Below, in pieces: positions 1 through 10,552 of a stretch of DNA of 64,000 nucleotides (within the stretch, counting starts at the first letter, position 1; each line of letters opens with the position of its first letter). The DNA comes from Betaproteobacteria bacterium (GTDB taxonomy: Bacteria; Pseudomonadota; Gammaproteobacteria; Burkholderiales; Casimicrobiaceae), in contig JADIZG010000072.1 in assembly GCA_016704895.1 (NCBI GenBank), positions 1 through 64,000 of the forward strand, read 5' to 3'. The notes beneath the pieces are model-generated. The model was not told the origin of the DNA and searched no databases. It saw only the letters and a list, made by a program, of their open reading frames with translations. Both the position numbers and the translations under genes were made by a program.

Positions 1-864
1 CTGCTCGCGCATCTGCTCGATCCAACGCCTTGAAGGCTCGAGCGCCGCGCGCGACACCTCGGCATCGACCGACTTCGGGGCCAGCGATATTTCGCCTCGC
101 GGTGCAATTCCTGGGCGAGGAAGTCGAGGCGCTTGCCCGCACTTCCGCCCGCGGCGAGCACCCAGCGGAACTCCGCGACGTGCGTCGTGAGGCGCGAGAG
201 CTCCTCCTCGACGTCGACCTTGGTCGCGAAGACCGCGAGCTCCTGCTTCCAGGCGGTCTTCGTTCAGGTCGAACCGGCCTCCCGCAGCCGCGCGTTGAGC
301 TTCTCGGTGTAGGCGGCGTGCCCGGCCGGGATACGCAGATGCGACGCGCGTCACCTGCGCCGCGACGTCGTCGCAGCGGGCGAACAGGATCGCCGCGAGC
401 TGCGAGCGCCTTCGCGTGCGCGCGCCGCAGCCAGCTGCCGCCGAGCGCCTCGTCGACGAGCGCGATCGCCGGAAGCGGCAAGGCGTCCCAGGGCTCGACC
501 GCGGGCTCGGCAGAGCACGCCCGGCCAGTACCCAGGACTTCGTGGACCGAAGGCGGAGAGGCGCGGGGGACCCGCCGCTCCACGGCGTCCAGGAAAGCCG
601 CCGCGATTACCCACCAACCCGGTCGGATCGACGGCGAGGCTCGCGGCCCCAGGCGTCGAGCGGACGACCCGAGCCGGGCTCGACCTTGCCCCCGCCTGGG
701 CACGGAAAGCTTCTCGCGGAGCGCAGCCTCGAGCGATCGAAGCTCGTCGAGAAGCCGGATCGAAAGGTCCGGGTAGCGGTGGTTGACGCTGCGGAGCTCG
801 GCGACGAGCGACGCGCCAAGAACTCCGCGGAAGTCGTCGCGACCCCGGTCATGCTGAAGATCAT
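1..864 (-). CDS. yicC: YicC family endoribonuclease (partial, frameshifted)
   Basis: YicC proteins are stress-associated endoribonucleases usually encoded beside gmk. The minus-strand start at 864 gives MIFSMTG, the typical YicC opening, followed by recognisable family text. Near the left edge (about 105-140) the minus strand reads GKRLDFLAQELHRE, the conserved C-terminal block, so the stop lies just outside the window. Between these anchors the frame changes several times, so no single reading frame covers the gene. The breaks are short and resemble those in the next two genes, so I infer sequencing error at a contig end rather than a pseudogene. It is transcribed away from the kinase gene that follows. 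Confidence 0.7.
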
Positions 865-999
865 GGGGGATTCCGCCAGATTTCCACATGTTTTCCCAAA
901 GCTTTACAGAACCCGCCAAAGGCATCGGAAGAATGTGTGCGTTATCGAGCCCCCGCGCAAGCGCGCGGGACCCCTGCTGGCACGCCCTCTTGCGGCACT

Positions 1000-1948
1000 A
1001 TGCCGGATCAAGGCTGCGAGACCCGCCTGCCCGTCACCAATCAAGCCCTGCCCGGCGGCTACCAGCTGCTGAACTACCGGATCGTTAGCAGATCAGCCGG
1101 AGGCTTCTCGATCGTCTATCGGGCGTTCGACGACGCGGGCCAGCCGGTCGCGATCAAGGAATACCTGCCAGCGTCCCTGGTGCTGCGCACCGAGGAGGCG
1201 ACGTCGTGCGCGCGTCCTCTGGCCAAGACCTGACGTCGTTCGCTACGGCATGAAGTGCTTCGAGGAAGGCCGGGCGCTCGCCAAGATCAACCGCGAACGT
1301 CGTCCGCGTGCGCAGACTTCTTCCGCGCGAGTGAGACGGTCTACGCAGTGATGCGCTACGAGCGCGGGCGCACGCTACCAACGGCAGATCCAGATGCGGC
1401 AGGACCAGATGTCGAGCGCTTCGTCGGCACGTGTTCAGCCCCTGCTGAACGGGCTGCGCGAGTCCACACGCAAGCTCCACTGCACCTCGACATCAAGCGG
1501 CGAACATCTACCTCCGCACCGACGGCAGCCCCCGTGCTTACTCGACTTCGGCGCCGCGCGCCGGTTCTTCACGAACACCCGCCCGCGAAGCTGCGCCCGA
1601 TGTACGCCAGGCTTCGCCGCTCCACGAAGCAGTACCGCGACCCGGACCGGCTGGGCCCGTGGACCGACGTCTGCAGGGTCAGCGCGTCGTGTTCGCCTGC
1701 CTCGCGGCGTTCGCGCCAGGCGGCCGACGCGTCCAGGAAGGACCACCTGGTCTCGGCGAAGAAGATCTGGGCCGCCAGTACTCGGACAACGTGCTCGGGG
1801 TGGTCGACTGGTGCCTGCGCCTGGACCCGCTCGAGCGGCCGCAATCAGTCTTCGCCTGCAGAAGGCGTTCGCGACATCCAGAAGAAGCGAAAGATGCTCC
1901 CTGCTCAGCAACATCAAGCTGGTTCTCTTCTCGGAGATCGGCGCCTGA
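1000..1948 (+). CDS. Serine/threonine protein kinase (frameshifted)
   Basis: A Hanks-type protein kinase. The first intact stretch, from ATG 1000, carries a glycine-rich loop (SAGGFSIVYRAF) and the ATP-binding lysine in VAIKEYLP. Later frames carry the catalytic loop (HLDIK, near 1485-1500), the metal-binding DFGAA (near 1543-1557), an APE-like activation-segment end with QYRDPDRLGPWTDV, and a C-terminal LLSNIKLVLFSEIGA ending at 1948. At least four indels separate these pieces. The downstream PP2C phosphatase is the natural partner, and the two together form a reversible phosphorylation module. The substrate cannot be told from sequence. No transmembrane segment is visible in the readable parts, suggesting a soluble enzyme. 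Confidence 0.7.
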
Positions 1949-2107
1949 CTCCCGCCCGCGGCATGGCGGAGCCGGCGCGCCCTCGTCGACGACGCCCTGC
2001 GGAGTAAGGTTCGCGCGGGCCGGACGTCGACGGGCGCGTCGCCGCCCGCAGATGCCCGGCGCGAGCCGTTCCTCCGACACCCCTTCGCCCAGCCGTCCCC
2101 GCGCCCG

Positions 2108-3026
2108 ATGCACTTCACGATCTTCAGGAATCGCGCAGGGGCTCGCCGCATCAACCAGGTTGGATCGCCTACACGTGCGGCCGCGACACGCTGCTGCTGG
2201 TCGTGGCGGACGGCATGGGAGAACCACGCGGGCGGCGAGATCGCCGCGCGGATCTGCGTCCGGCTGTTCATCGAGCGCTTCCAGCGGAAGGGCTGAAGCC
2301 CATCCTGCGCAACCCGCTCAAGTTCAACACAGGACACGATGCTTCGTGCCGCACGCCGCGCTCAGCTCGTACGCCGGACCAGTTCTCGATGCTCGAGACA
2401 CCGCGCACCACCTGCGTCGCGGTCGTCGTGCGGGCCGACTACGCGCACTGGGCGCACGTCGGCGACTCGCGCTTCCACCTGTTCCGGCAGGGCACGATGA
2501 TCAGGACGACCAAGGACCACTCAAGTCAGTACCTGGTCGACCAAGGCATCATCGCGCCGACGAGGTGTCCGGCGCCCGGACCCGCAACAAGATCTTCAGC
2601 TGCCTCAGCGAGCTCGTCGATCCCGTGATCGACCTGTCGCGTCGCATGCCGCTGCGCAACGGCGACGTGATTGTGCTGTGCACCGACGGCCTGTGGAGCG
2701 TGGTGCCGCAGCACGAGATGGCGACCTGGCTCACCTCGCAGCCGATCCTCAAGGCGGCGCCGCAGATGATGCGCGAGGCCGAGAAGCGCGGCGGTCTCGA
2801 CGGCGACAACCTGTCGCTGATCTGCGTGCGCTGGGGTCCCGAGACGCTCGCCGACGAGCCGTCGACGACCATCACCGAGACGATGGGCCTGGGCGAGTTC
2901 GGGACGCAGATCGACCGCACGCTGACGCTGACCGACCGCAAGGGGTCGCAGCGCGACCGCACCCGGACGACGAGATCAGGCGGGCGATCACCGAGATCAG
3001 TCCACCATCCGAAATACCGGAAATAG
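2108..3026 (+). CDS. PP2C-family serine/threonine phosphatase (frameshifted)
   Basis: A metal-dependent PPM/PP2C phosphatase, probably reversing the upstream kinase. From ATG 2108 it reads MHFTIF, then RRINQ, then a damaged VVADGMG metal-binding motif (about 2200-2220, readable in another frame). The long middle block is intact and includes WAHVGDSRFHLFRQG (motif around the catalytic Asp), TKDHS, and VLCTDGLWSVV followed by GDNLSLICVRW, all classical PP2C elements. The end is uncertain: a frame change near 2965 leads to DEIRRAITEI, and I place the stop at about 3026. The breaks are single-base indels like those in the neighbouring genes. Confidence 0.75.
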
Positions 3027-3429
3027 CGCCCTCCGCGGCTGCTCCTGCCATGGGAATACAGCCAGACGATCGGCGCGGAACAAGTCAGAGTCGGCGTGGC
3101 GGTTGGCAGTTCGGCGGCGCGGCGACTTGCCCGCTCCCGGGCCGTTCATGCGGCCGCCGACTCTCCGGAATCTCTGCACGGCCTCAGGGGCGCCGCGCCG
3201 CGGAGGGTCGCGCCCGAGTCCGATCGAAAGGCGCGCGCGGGGACCGCAAAGTCGCCGCGACCGGTCATTCTGGCAATCAGGTCGTCCCCTCGTCCCACCC
3301 GCCGTGGTTGTTCCGTCGGCCAGGACTTGCCACTCCGCGTCAGAGGCGCCCGCCTCGGGCGCCGCGCACGACCGGCTGTGCCCACCGCGCTGGCGCCTAA
3401 ACTGCCGTCCTCCTGACTCCTGACGCCTG
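3027..3429 (+). other. Intergenic region without a recognisable gene
   Basis: About 400 bases between the PP2C gene and the exonuclease gene. Short frames exist on both strands, but none resembles a known protein or has a convincing ribosome binding site. In related betaproteobacteria rph or rdgB can follow such genes, but I cannot see either. Base quality is low here, so a damaged small gene could be hidden. The last 19 bases form the heptad repeat described separately. Confidence 0.5.
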
Positions 3430-3430
3430 A
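3412..3430 (+). repeat. TGACTCC-type heptad repeat abutting a start codon
   Basis: Three TGA triplets lie exactly seven bases apart (3414, 3421, 3428) in CCTGACTCCTGACGCCTGA, and the last overlaps the ATG at 3430. Because seven is not a multiple of three, the TGAs close all three forward frames just before the gene. The same arrangement occurs before chpA at 16302-16325. No Shine-Dalgarno sequence is visible on the coding strand here. Confidence 0.6.
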
Positions 3431-4155
3431 TGCGCCACCTGATCCTCGACACCGAGACCACCGGCCTCGACCCGCGCCAGGACCACCGGATCATCGAGAT
3501 CGCGGTCCTCAAGCTCGTCGACCGGCGACCGACCGGACGCCACCTGCACGTCAAGCTCAATCCCGAGCGCGAGATCGACCCCGGCGCCTCCGAAGTCCAC
3601 GGATGACCTCAGGACGACCTGCGACAAGCCGCTGTTCCGCGACGTGGCGGCCGAGTTCGTCGAGTTCTCGCGTGGCGCCGAGTGGGTGATCCACAACGCG
3701 CCGTTCGACGTCGGGTTCCTCGACGCCGAGCTCGCTCGCATCGAAGGGCCCCGCTGCGCGGAGCTCGCGTCGAAGGTCGTCGACACGCTCGCGCTCGCGC
3801 GCGAGACGTTCCCGGCAAGCGCAACAACCTCGACGCGCTGTGCGAGCGGTTCGGCGTCGACAACGCGCACCGCACGCTCCACGGCGCGCTGCTCGACGCG
3901 CAGCTCCTCGCCGAGGTCTACCTCGCGATGACGCGGGGGCAGGAGACGCTGATGATGGACCTGCCCTCCGCGTCGCGGGGCGGCGCGCAGGCGGGCGGGC
4001 TCGCGCGCGGCGGTCCGCGGCCCCCGGTCGCGGTGCTCGCGCCCACGGACGAGGAGGCCGCGGCGCACCGCGCCTACCTCCAGGCGCTCGACGCCGCGAG
4101 CCGCGGCAACTGCGTCTGGCTCGCGCTCGAGCGGGAGGCGGGGCAGGCGGCGTGA
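3430..4155 (+). CDS. dnaQ: DnaQ-like 3'-5' exonuclease / DNA polymerase III epsilon subunit (frameshifted)
   Basis: A DEDDh exonuclease, most like the proofreading epsilon subunit of DNA polymerase III. ATG 3430 opens MRHLILDTETTGLDP, giving the Exo I Asp and Glu within the first ten residues. Exo II is NAPFDVGFLD (about 3692-3722). Exo III is HRTLHGALLDAQLLAEVYLAM (about 3870-3930), carrying the H-x4-D pair. Two frame breaks, near 3604 and 3812, disrupt one open frame; all three exo motifs survive, so I expect a functional gene. Corrected length is about 240 residues, normal for the family. The start is fixed by the immediate DTETTG block and by stops in all frames just upstream. Confidence 0.8.
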
Positions 4156-4316
4156 GACGGCGACCCGCCCCGAGACCGCGCCGGCCGGACGCCGCCGAGG
4201 GGCCGGCGGCCGGCGCCCGGACGACCGCGAAGGCGGCTGTCACACCCGCGAAACGTGGCCGGCGCACCCTGCGTGGCTTGCCCGCCGCTCCCCACTCGCC
4301 GGCGGGCGCCGAAGCG

Positions 4317-6423
4317 ATGCGCGCGCCCGTGCCGAATCCCGTCGACAGCTCGCCCATCAACCGCGAGCTCGCGCTCATCGCGTTCAACCGGCGCGTGCTG
4401 GCGCTCGCGCAGGACGCGTCGATCCCGCTCCTCCGAGCGGCTGCGCTTACCTGACGATCGTCGCGTCGAACCTCGACGAGTTCTTCGAGATCCGGATGGC
4501 GGGGCTCATCGACCAGCTCCGCTCGAAGTCGCCGCCGCCCGGGATGACGATGGCCGAGCTCCGGGCCCAGTACGTCGAGATCGCGGCGATGGCGCACGCG
4601 ATGGTCGACGACCAGTACACGTGCCTCAACACGCAGGTGCTCCCGGCGCTCGCGCGGCAGGGCGTCAAGCTCCTGCGCCGCAGCGAGCTCACCGCCGCGC
4701 AGCGCGCCTGGGTCGCGACCTACTTCCGCGAGCACGTGCGCCCGCTGATGACGCCGATCGGGCTCGACCCGGCGCACCCGTTCCCGCAGGTCGTCAACAA
4801 GAGCCTCAACTTCGTCATCGAGCTCTCGGGCCGCGACGCGTTCGGCCGCGAGACCGCGATCGCGATCGTCAAGGCGCCGCGCGTGCTGCCGCGCGTGATG
4901 AAGCTGCCCGCTTCGCTCGGCGCGGGCGACAACGCGTTCCTGTTGCTGTCGGCGGTGATCCACGAGCACCTGGGCGACCTGTTCCCCGGTCGCGAGGTCG
5001 TCGCGTACTCGCAGTTCCGCCTCACGCGCGACGCCGACCTCTGGCTCGACGAGGAGGACGTCAAGAACCTGCGCCAGGCGCTGAAGGGCGAGCTGACGCA
5101 CCGCCAGTTCGGGCTGCCGCTGAGGCTGGAGGTCGCGACGGGCTGCCCCGAGCACCTCGCGCGCTTCCTGCTCGCGCAGTTCGAGCTCGGCGACGAAGAG
5201 CTCTACCGCTGCGACGGGCCGGTCAACCTGATGCGGCTCGCGGCGCTGATCGACCAGGTCGACATCGACGCGCTGCGCTACCCGCCGTTCGTGCCGTCGC
5301 GGCCGACGGCGCTCGCCGAGGGCGTCGACATCCTGTCGGCGATCCGGCAGCGCGACGTGCTGCTGCACCACCCCGTACGAGTCGTTCGACCCGGTCGTCG
5401 AGTTCATCCGGCGCGCGGCCACCGACCCGACGTCGTCGCGATCAAGCAGACCGTCTATCGCACCGGCGTCAACTCGGTGCTGATGGAGGCGCTGATCGAC
5501 GCCGCGCGCCGCGGCAAGGAGGTCACCGTCGTCGTCGAGCTGATGGCGCGCTTCGACGAGGAGGCGAACATCAACTGGGCGGACAGGCTCGAGCAGGAGG
5601 GCGCGCAGGTCGTCTACGGCGTGTTCGGGCTGAAGACGCACGCGAAGCTCGCGCTGATCCTGCGGCGCGAGCCGACGGCGAACGGCGGCCACCGGCTCGT
5701 GCCCCGTACGCGCACCTCGGCACCGGCAACTACCATCCGCGCACCGCGCGCCTGTACACCGACTTCGGGCTGCTCACCGCCGACCCGGACCTGTGCCACG
5801 ACGTGAACGAGGTGTTCATGCACATCACGAGCCTCGCGAAGGCGGCGCGCATGAAGAGGCTGCTGCTCGCGCCGTTCACGATGCACCGGCGCGTGCTCGG
5901 GATGATCCGCCGCGAGGCGCGCAACGCCCGCGAGGGGAAGCCCGCGCGCATCGTCGCGAAGATGAACGCGCTGACCGAGGAGGGCGTGATCCGCGCGCTC
6001 GCGCAGGCGTCGCAGGCCGGCGTCGAGATCGACCTCGTCGTCCGCGGCGCGTGCGCGCTGCGGCCGGGCGTGCCGGGCTATTCGGAGAACGTGCGCGTGC
6101 GCTCGATCCTCGGCCGCTTCCTCGAGCACCACCGTGTCTGGTACTTCGAGAACGACGGCGCGAAGGACGTGTGGCTCTCGTCGGCCGACTGGATGGGGCG
6201 CAACCTGTTCCGCCGCATCGAGGTCGCGTTCCCGGTGCTCGATCCCGCGGCGAAGAAGCGCGTGATCGAGGAGGGGCTCAAGGTCCACCTCGCGGACAAC
6301 CGCGACGCGTGGCTGCTCGACGCGACCGGACAGTGGAAGCGCGCGCGGCCGGCACGGAACGGCAGGACGCACGCGGCGCAGGACGAGCTCCTCGCGCGGC
6401 TCGCGGGCGGGGCGTCGGCCTGA
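4317..6423 (+). CDS. ppk1: Polyphosphate kinase 1 (frameshifted)
   Basis: PPK1 reversibly transfers the terminal phosphate of ATP to inorganic polyphosphate. From ATG 4317 the protein reads SPINRELALIAFNRRVLALA, the family opening, then LTIVASNLDEFFEIR. The two conserved catalytic-core histidines appear in LKTHAKLALI (codon at 5639) and YAHLGTGNYHP (codon at 5713), and the end is complete. Frame breaks near 4434, 5377-5425 and 5703 lie in short C or G runs. Corrected length is about 700 residues, as expected. The stop overlaps the start of sixA (TGATG), so the two are probably co-transcribed. With sixA, phoX and ppx it forms a polyphosphate and phosphate locus. Confidence 0.9.
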
Positions 6424-6875
6424 TGGACCTCATCCTCTGGCGCCACGCGGAAGCCGAACCGGGCGAGCCGGACCTGGGGCGGCGACTCACGTCGAAGGGG
6501 CTGAAGCAGGCCGAGCGGATGGCCGAATGGCTCGAGCACCGGCTGCCCGAGACGACGCGGATCATCGTGTCGCCGGCCGATCGCACGCAGCAGACCGCGC
6601 TCGCGCTGGGCCGGAAGTTCAAGACCTCGGACGACGTCGCGCCCGGCGCCTCGACCGCCTCGGTGCTCGCCGCGGCCGGCTGGCCCGACGCGCGGGAGCC
6701 GGTGCTCGTCGTCGGGCACCAGCCGACGCTGGGCGAGGTCGCCGCGTTCCTGATGGCCGGCGAGGAGGCGGCCTGGTCGATCCGGAAAGGCGCGGTCTGG
6801 TGGTTCAGCAACCGCACGCGACTGGGCCAGCCGGGCGTGCTGCTCAAGGTCGCGATCGGTCCCGATCTCGTCTGA
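6423..6875 (+). CDS. sixA: SixA-type phosphohistidine phosphatase
   Basis: A histidine phosphatase of the SixA branch, 150 residues, which removes phosphate from phosphohistidine on partner proteins. The catalytic RHAEAEP motif is at the N-terminus (MDLILWRHAEAEP), where SixA proteins have RHG or RHA. The second catalytic histidine lies in LVVGHQPTLGEV. The ATG overlaps the ppk1 stop by one base, so translation is probably coupled. Physical linkage to ppk1 is common in betaproteobacteria; a direct role in polyphosphate metabolism is inferred from context only. The frame is intact. Confidence 0.85.
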   Translation: MDLILWRHAEAEPGEPDLGRRLTSKGLKQAERMAEWLEHRLPETTRIIVSPADRTQQTALALGRKFKTSDDVAPGASTASVLAAAGWPDAREPVLVVGHQPTLGEVAAFLMAGEEAAWSIRKGAVWWFSNRTRLGQPGVLLKVAIGPDLV

Positions 6876-7006
6876 CGGCGCCCAGTCGCGCGGCCGGCGC
6901 GGTTTCGCAGGTCCGGGCCCGGTCCCGGGCGCGCCGCACGCGGATGAAACGCGTTCGTCATCGAGCTTGCCTACAGTGCGAAGCTCACCGATTCCACGAG
7001 GCCCGC

Positions 7007-8932
7007 ATGCACGACGACGACACGATCTCCAACACGAGCCGCAACCCGACCTTCGACGAGGTGAACGCCGAGCGGCGCGCGCTGCTCAAGGGGTCGCTCG
7101 CGGGCGGCGCACTCGCGCTCGCCGGCATCCCGTTCGCCGGGTGCGCGACGACGTCCGGCCCGGCCGGCGCACCGGCGAATCCGGCGACCCCGGGCTTCGT
7201 CCCGGTCGCACCGTCGAAGGCCGATGCGATCGTCGTGCCCGAGGGATACGAAGCCTACGTGCTCTACGCGTGGGGCGACCCGGTGTCGGACGGGCCGGCG
7301 TTCCGTCAGGACGCGTCGAACACGGCGGCCGACCAGGCCCGGCAGGCCGGCATGCACCACGACGCGCTCCACTACTTCGCGATGGTCGAGGGATCCGCGC
7401 TGTCGTCGACGCACGGCCTCCTCGTCGTCAACCACGAGTACACCGACGACGGGCTCCTGCACGCGGACGGCATGAGAACCTGGACCGCGGAGAAGGTCGC
7501 GAAGTCGCAGGCGGCGCACGGCGTGTCGGTCGTCGAGGCGAGGGTCGACGGCGGCCGCTGGACGATCGTGCGGCCGTCGCGCTACGCGCGGCGCGTCACC
7601 GGCACCACGCCGATCCGCGTGTCGGGCCCGGCGGCGGGCGACGCGGCGATGCGCACGCGCGACGACGCCTCCGGCCGCGTGGTGCTGGGCACGATCAACA
7701 ACTGCGCCCATGGCGTGACCCCCTGAGGGACCTACCTCGCCTGCGAGGAGAACTTCAACGGCTACTTCGTCAACGCGTCGGGCAGCCTCCCGCCGGAGCA
7801 GCGGCGATACGGCATCACCGCCAAGGGGTTCGGCTACCGCTGGCACGAGTTCGACGAGCGCTTCGACGCGGCGAAGCATCCGAACGAGCCCAACCGCTTC
7901 GGATGGGTCGTCGAGGTCGACCCGTGGGATCCGCGGTCGACGCCGGTCAAGCGGACGGCGCTCGGCCGCTTCAAGCACGAGGGCGCGACGGTCGCGCTCG
8001 CCGCCGACGGCCGCGTCGTCGTCTACATGGGCGACGACGAGCGCTTCGAGTACGTGTACAAGTTCGTGTCGAGCGGCCGCTACCGCCCCGGTGAGCGCGA
8101 GGCGAATCGCGCGTTGCTCGACGAAGGCGTCCTCCACGTGGCGCGCTTCGACGCCGACGGGACCGGCCGCTGGCTGCCGCTCGTCCACGGCCAGGGTCCG
8201 CTGACCGCGGCGAACGGGTTCGCGAGCCAGGCCGACGTGCTGATCCGGGCACGGTCGGCCGGCGACGCGCTCGGCGCGACGAAGATGGATCGCCCGGAGT
8301 GGATCGCGGTGTCGCCGCAGGGCAACGACGTGTACTGCACGATGACCAACAACTCGCAGCGCGGAGCGAAGGACCGGCCCGGCGTCGATGCGGCCAACCC
8401 GCGCGCCGCGAACGTGTTCGGCCACGTCGTCCGATGGCGCGAGGCGGGCGGGGACCCCGGCTCGATCGTGCCGTTCCGCTGGGACATCTTTGCCCGGTGC
8501 GGCGACCCGGCGCACGCCGACGCCGACAAGCGAGGCGACGTCAGGGGCGATGCGTACGGCAGCCCGGACGGCCTGTGGTTCGATCCGCGCGGGCTCCTGT
8601 GGATCCAGACCGACGTCTCGACGTCGACGCTGAACAAGGGCGACTACGCGAACCTCGGCAACAACATGATGCTGGCCGCGGACGTCGCCACCGGCGAGAC
8701 GCGCCGCTTCCTCGTCGGGCCCGCGGGCTGCGAGGTCACCGGCGTCGTCATGACGCCCGACCTGACCACGATGTTCGTCGACATCCAGCATCCGGGCGAG
8801 TCGCCGTCGGAGCGGGCGGATCCGGACCGGCCCAAGGCGACGTCGTCCTGGCCGGACGGTCCGTCCGGCGGGCGGCCCCGCTCGGCCACGATCGTCGTGC
8901 GTCGAAGGGACGGAGGGACCGTCGGCAGCTGA
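7007..8932 (+). CDS. phoX: PhoX family (DUF839) phosphatase with an in-frame TGA
   Basis: PhoX enzymes are Tat-exported, calcium- and iron-dependent alkaline phosphatases that release phosphate from phosphomonoesters. The N-terminus carries a twin-arginine signal (ERRALLKG, Arg23-Arg24, then a hydrophobic stretch ending in AGC near residue 46). Family blocks include INNCAHGVTP, GTYLACEENFNGYF, FKHEGATVAL and SPDGLWFDPRG. The full frame is 642 codons, but codon 240 (7724-7726) is TGA. It sits exactly where the family has Trp (HGVTP-W-GTYLACEEN), so one G-to-A change at TGG would explain it. Frame is unchanged on both sides, unlike the indels elsewhere. No convincing Pho box is visible upstream. 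Confidence 0.8.
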
Positions 8933-8957
8933 CGCGCGCGGGCGCCGCGCTCGCCGG

Positions 8958-10442
8958 TCAGGCCAGGCGCCAGGGCCAGCCCGCCTTCCGCCACTCGTCG
9001 CGCTCCTTCGCGAGCAGGTGGGCGGAGAGCGGATGCGCGCGCAGCCAGCGCGCGGACACCTCGACGCCGAACGCCCGTCCGGGTCGGATGCCGATGCGCG
9101 GCGTGTCGATCGGCTGGCGCGCGTGGTGGAACAGCACCGCGAGCCGCAGCGCGAGCAGCTGCGCGCGCAGCGACGCGTCGGCGAGGGCACCTTCGACCTT
9201 GTCGAGTCCCCCGCGGCAGCCCAGCACCAGGAGCGCCATCCACTGCTGCTCCTGCCGCGAGAAGCCCGGCATGTCCGCGTTGCCGAGGATGTAGGCGCCG
9301 TGCTTGTGGAAGCCGATGTGCGAGACCGGGTAGCCGACCTCGTGCAGGAGCGCCGACCAGACGACGTGCCGCTCGGCGTCCGGATCCGGACGCGGCGCCG
9401 CCTTCCGGTAGAGCTCGCGGGCGAGCGCCGCGACGCGCTCGCCGTGCGGGCGGTCGATGTGGTAGCGCTCGACGAACGCCGCGACCGTCGCCTCGCGGCT
9501 GTCGCGGTGCTCGCGGCGTCCGAGCAGGTCGTAGAGCACGCCCAGCCGCAGCGCGCCGCCGACCGGGTTGATGCGCGGCACGTCGAGCTCCCGGATCGCG
9601 GCGGCCATCACCGCGAATCCGCCGCCCAGCACCGGCGCCCGCTCGGCCTTGAGCCCGGCGAGCCTCAGGCGCTTGACGTGACCCGCGTCGATCATGCGCC
9701 TGCGCAGCTTCGCGAGGCCGTCGGGCGTGATGCCCGCGACCGACAGCCCGTTCTGCTCGAGGATGTCGGCGAGCGCGAGCGCGGTCCCCGAGGACGCGTA
9801 CGCCTCCTTCCAGTGGCGGCGCGAGAACTCCCGCGCGATCGCCTCGACCTCGACCTGCGCGTGCGTCTCGGCCGCCTCGAACGCCTGCTTCGACAGCGTC
9901 CCGTCGGGGAAGAAGCGCGCCGACATCGTCACGCAGCCGAGCTTGAGCGATTCGAGGCGCTCGGGCGCCATGCCGCGGCCGACGATGAACTCGGTCGACC
10001 CGCCCCCGATGTCGACGACCAGGCGTGGCGCATCGCCCGGCGGGAGCACGTGCGCGACGCCGATGTAGATGAGGCGCGCCTCCTCGTGGCCGGCGATCAC
10101 GTCGATCGGGAAGCCCAGCACCTCGCCCGCGCGACGCAGGAACTTCCCCGAGTTCCTGGCGACGCGGAACGTGTTGGTCGCGACGGCGCGGACGTTCGCG
10201 GGAGCGAAGCCGCGCAGCCGCTCGCCGAAGCGGGCGAGGCAGGCGAGCGCGTCGCGCTGCGCCTGCGGCGTCAGGTTGCCCTTCTCGTCGAGCCCCGCGC
10301 CCATGCGCAGCGTCTCGCGCACGGTGTCCAGGCGGTAGATCTGGTCCCCTTCGACGCGGCCCACCTCGAGACGGAAGCTGTTGCTTCCCATGTCGACGAC
10401 GGCGAGCATCGTCGGGAGGGCGGCGGGGGCGCGTCGTGGCAT
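8958..10442 (-). CDS. ppx: Exopolyphosphatase (Ppx/GppA family)
   Basis: Ppx hydrolyses terminal phosphate from polyphosphate and so opposes PPK1. The 494-residue intact frame has the actin-like ATPase-fold phosphate-1 loop VVDMGSNSFRLEVG near residue 15, the phosphate-2 loop VVDIGGGSTEF, and LGGGFAVMAA further on. A C-terminal HD-type region (SALLHEVGYPVSHIGFHKH) is typical of long Ppx proteins. It runs towards phoX with a 25-base gap and is divergent from ilvA. The start could also be the Met at residue 12, nearer the family's usual N-terminus; I keep the longer frame. It likely belongs functionally with ppk1, sixA and phoX. Confidence 0.92.
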   Translation of the reverse strand: MPRRAPAALPTMLAVVDMGSNSFRLEVGRVEGDQIYRLDTVRETLRMGAGLDEKGNLTPQAQRDALACLARFGERLRGFAPANVRAVATNTFRVARNSGKFLRRAGEVLGFPIDVIAGHEEARLIYIGVAHVLPPGDAPRLVVDIGGGSTEFIVGRGMAPERLESLKLGCVTMSARFFPDGTLSKQAFEAAETHAQVEVEAIAREFSRRHWKEAYASSGTALALADILEQNGLSVAGITPDGLAKLRRRMIDAGHVKRLRLAGLKAERAPVLGGGFAVMAAAIRELDVPRINPVGGALRLGVLYDLLGRREHRDSREATVAAFVERYHIDRPHGERVAALARELYRKAAPRPDPDAERHVVWSALLHEVGYPVSHIGFHKHGAYILGNADMPGFSRQEQQWMALLVLGCRGGLDKVEGALADASLRAQLLALRLAVLFHHARQPIDTPRIGIRPGRAFGVEVSARWLRAHPLSAHLLAKERDEWRKAGWPWRLA

Positions 10443-10552
10443 GGCGGCGCAAAGCCTAGCAGATGCGCGCGCTCACGGGGCGGGGCCCGTCGGGGTTCGT
10501 GCTACGCTCGCCGGCTGCCACGCCGTGCGGAAAACACCGCGCGCCCCCCGCC

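Noticed and set aside
865..999. Small plus-strand frames between yicC and the kinase
   Set aside because: They have no ribosome binding site or family resemblance and lie in the divergent promoter region.
6930..7006. A Pho box upstream of phoX
   Set aside because: Only a partial CGTCAT-like half-site is seen, with no properly spaced second half.
7724..7726. Selenocysteine codon in phoX
   Set aside because: The position is Trp in the family, there is no selenium chemistry known for PhoX, and no clear SECIS-like hairpin follows.
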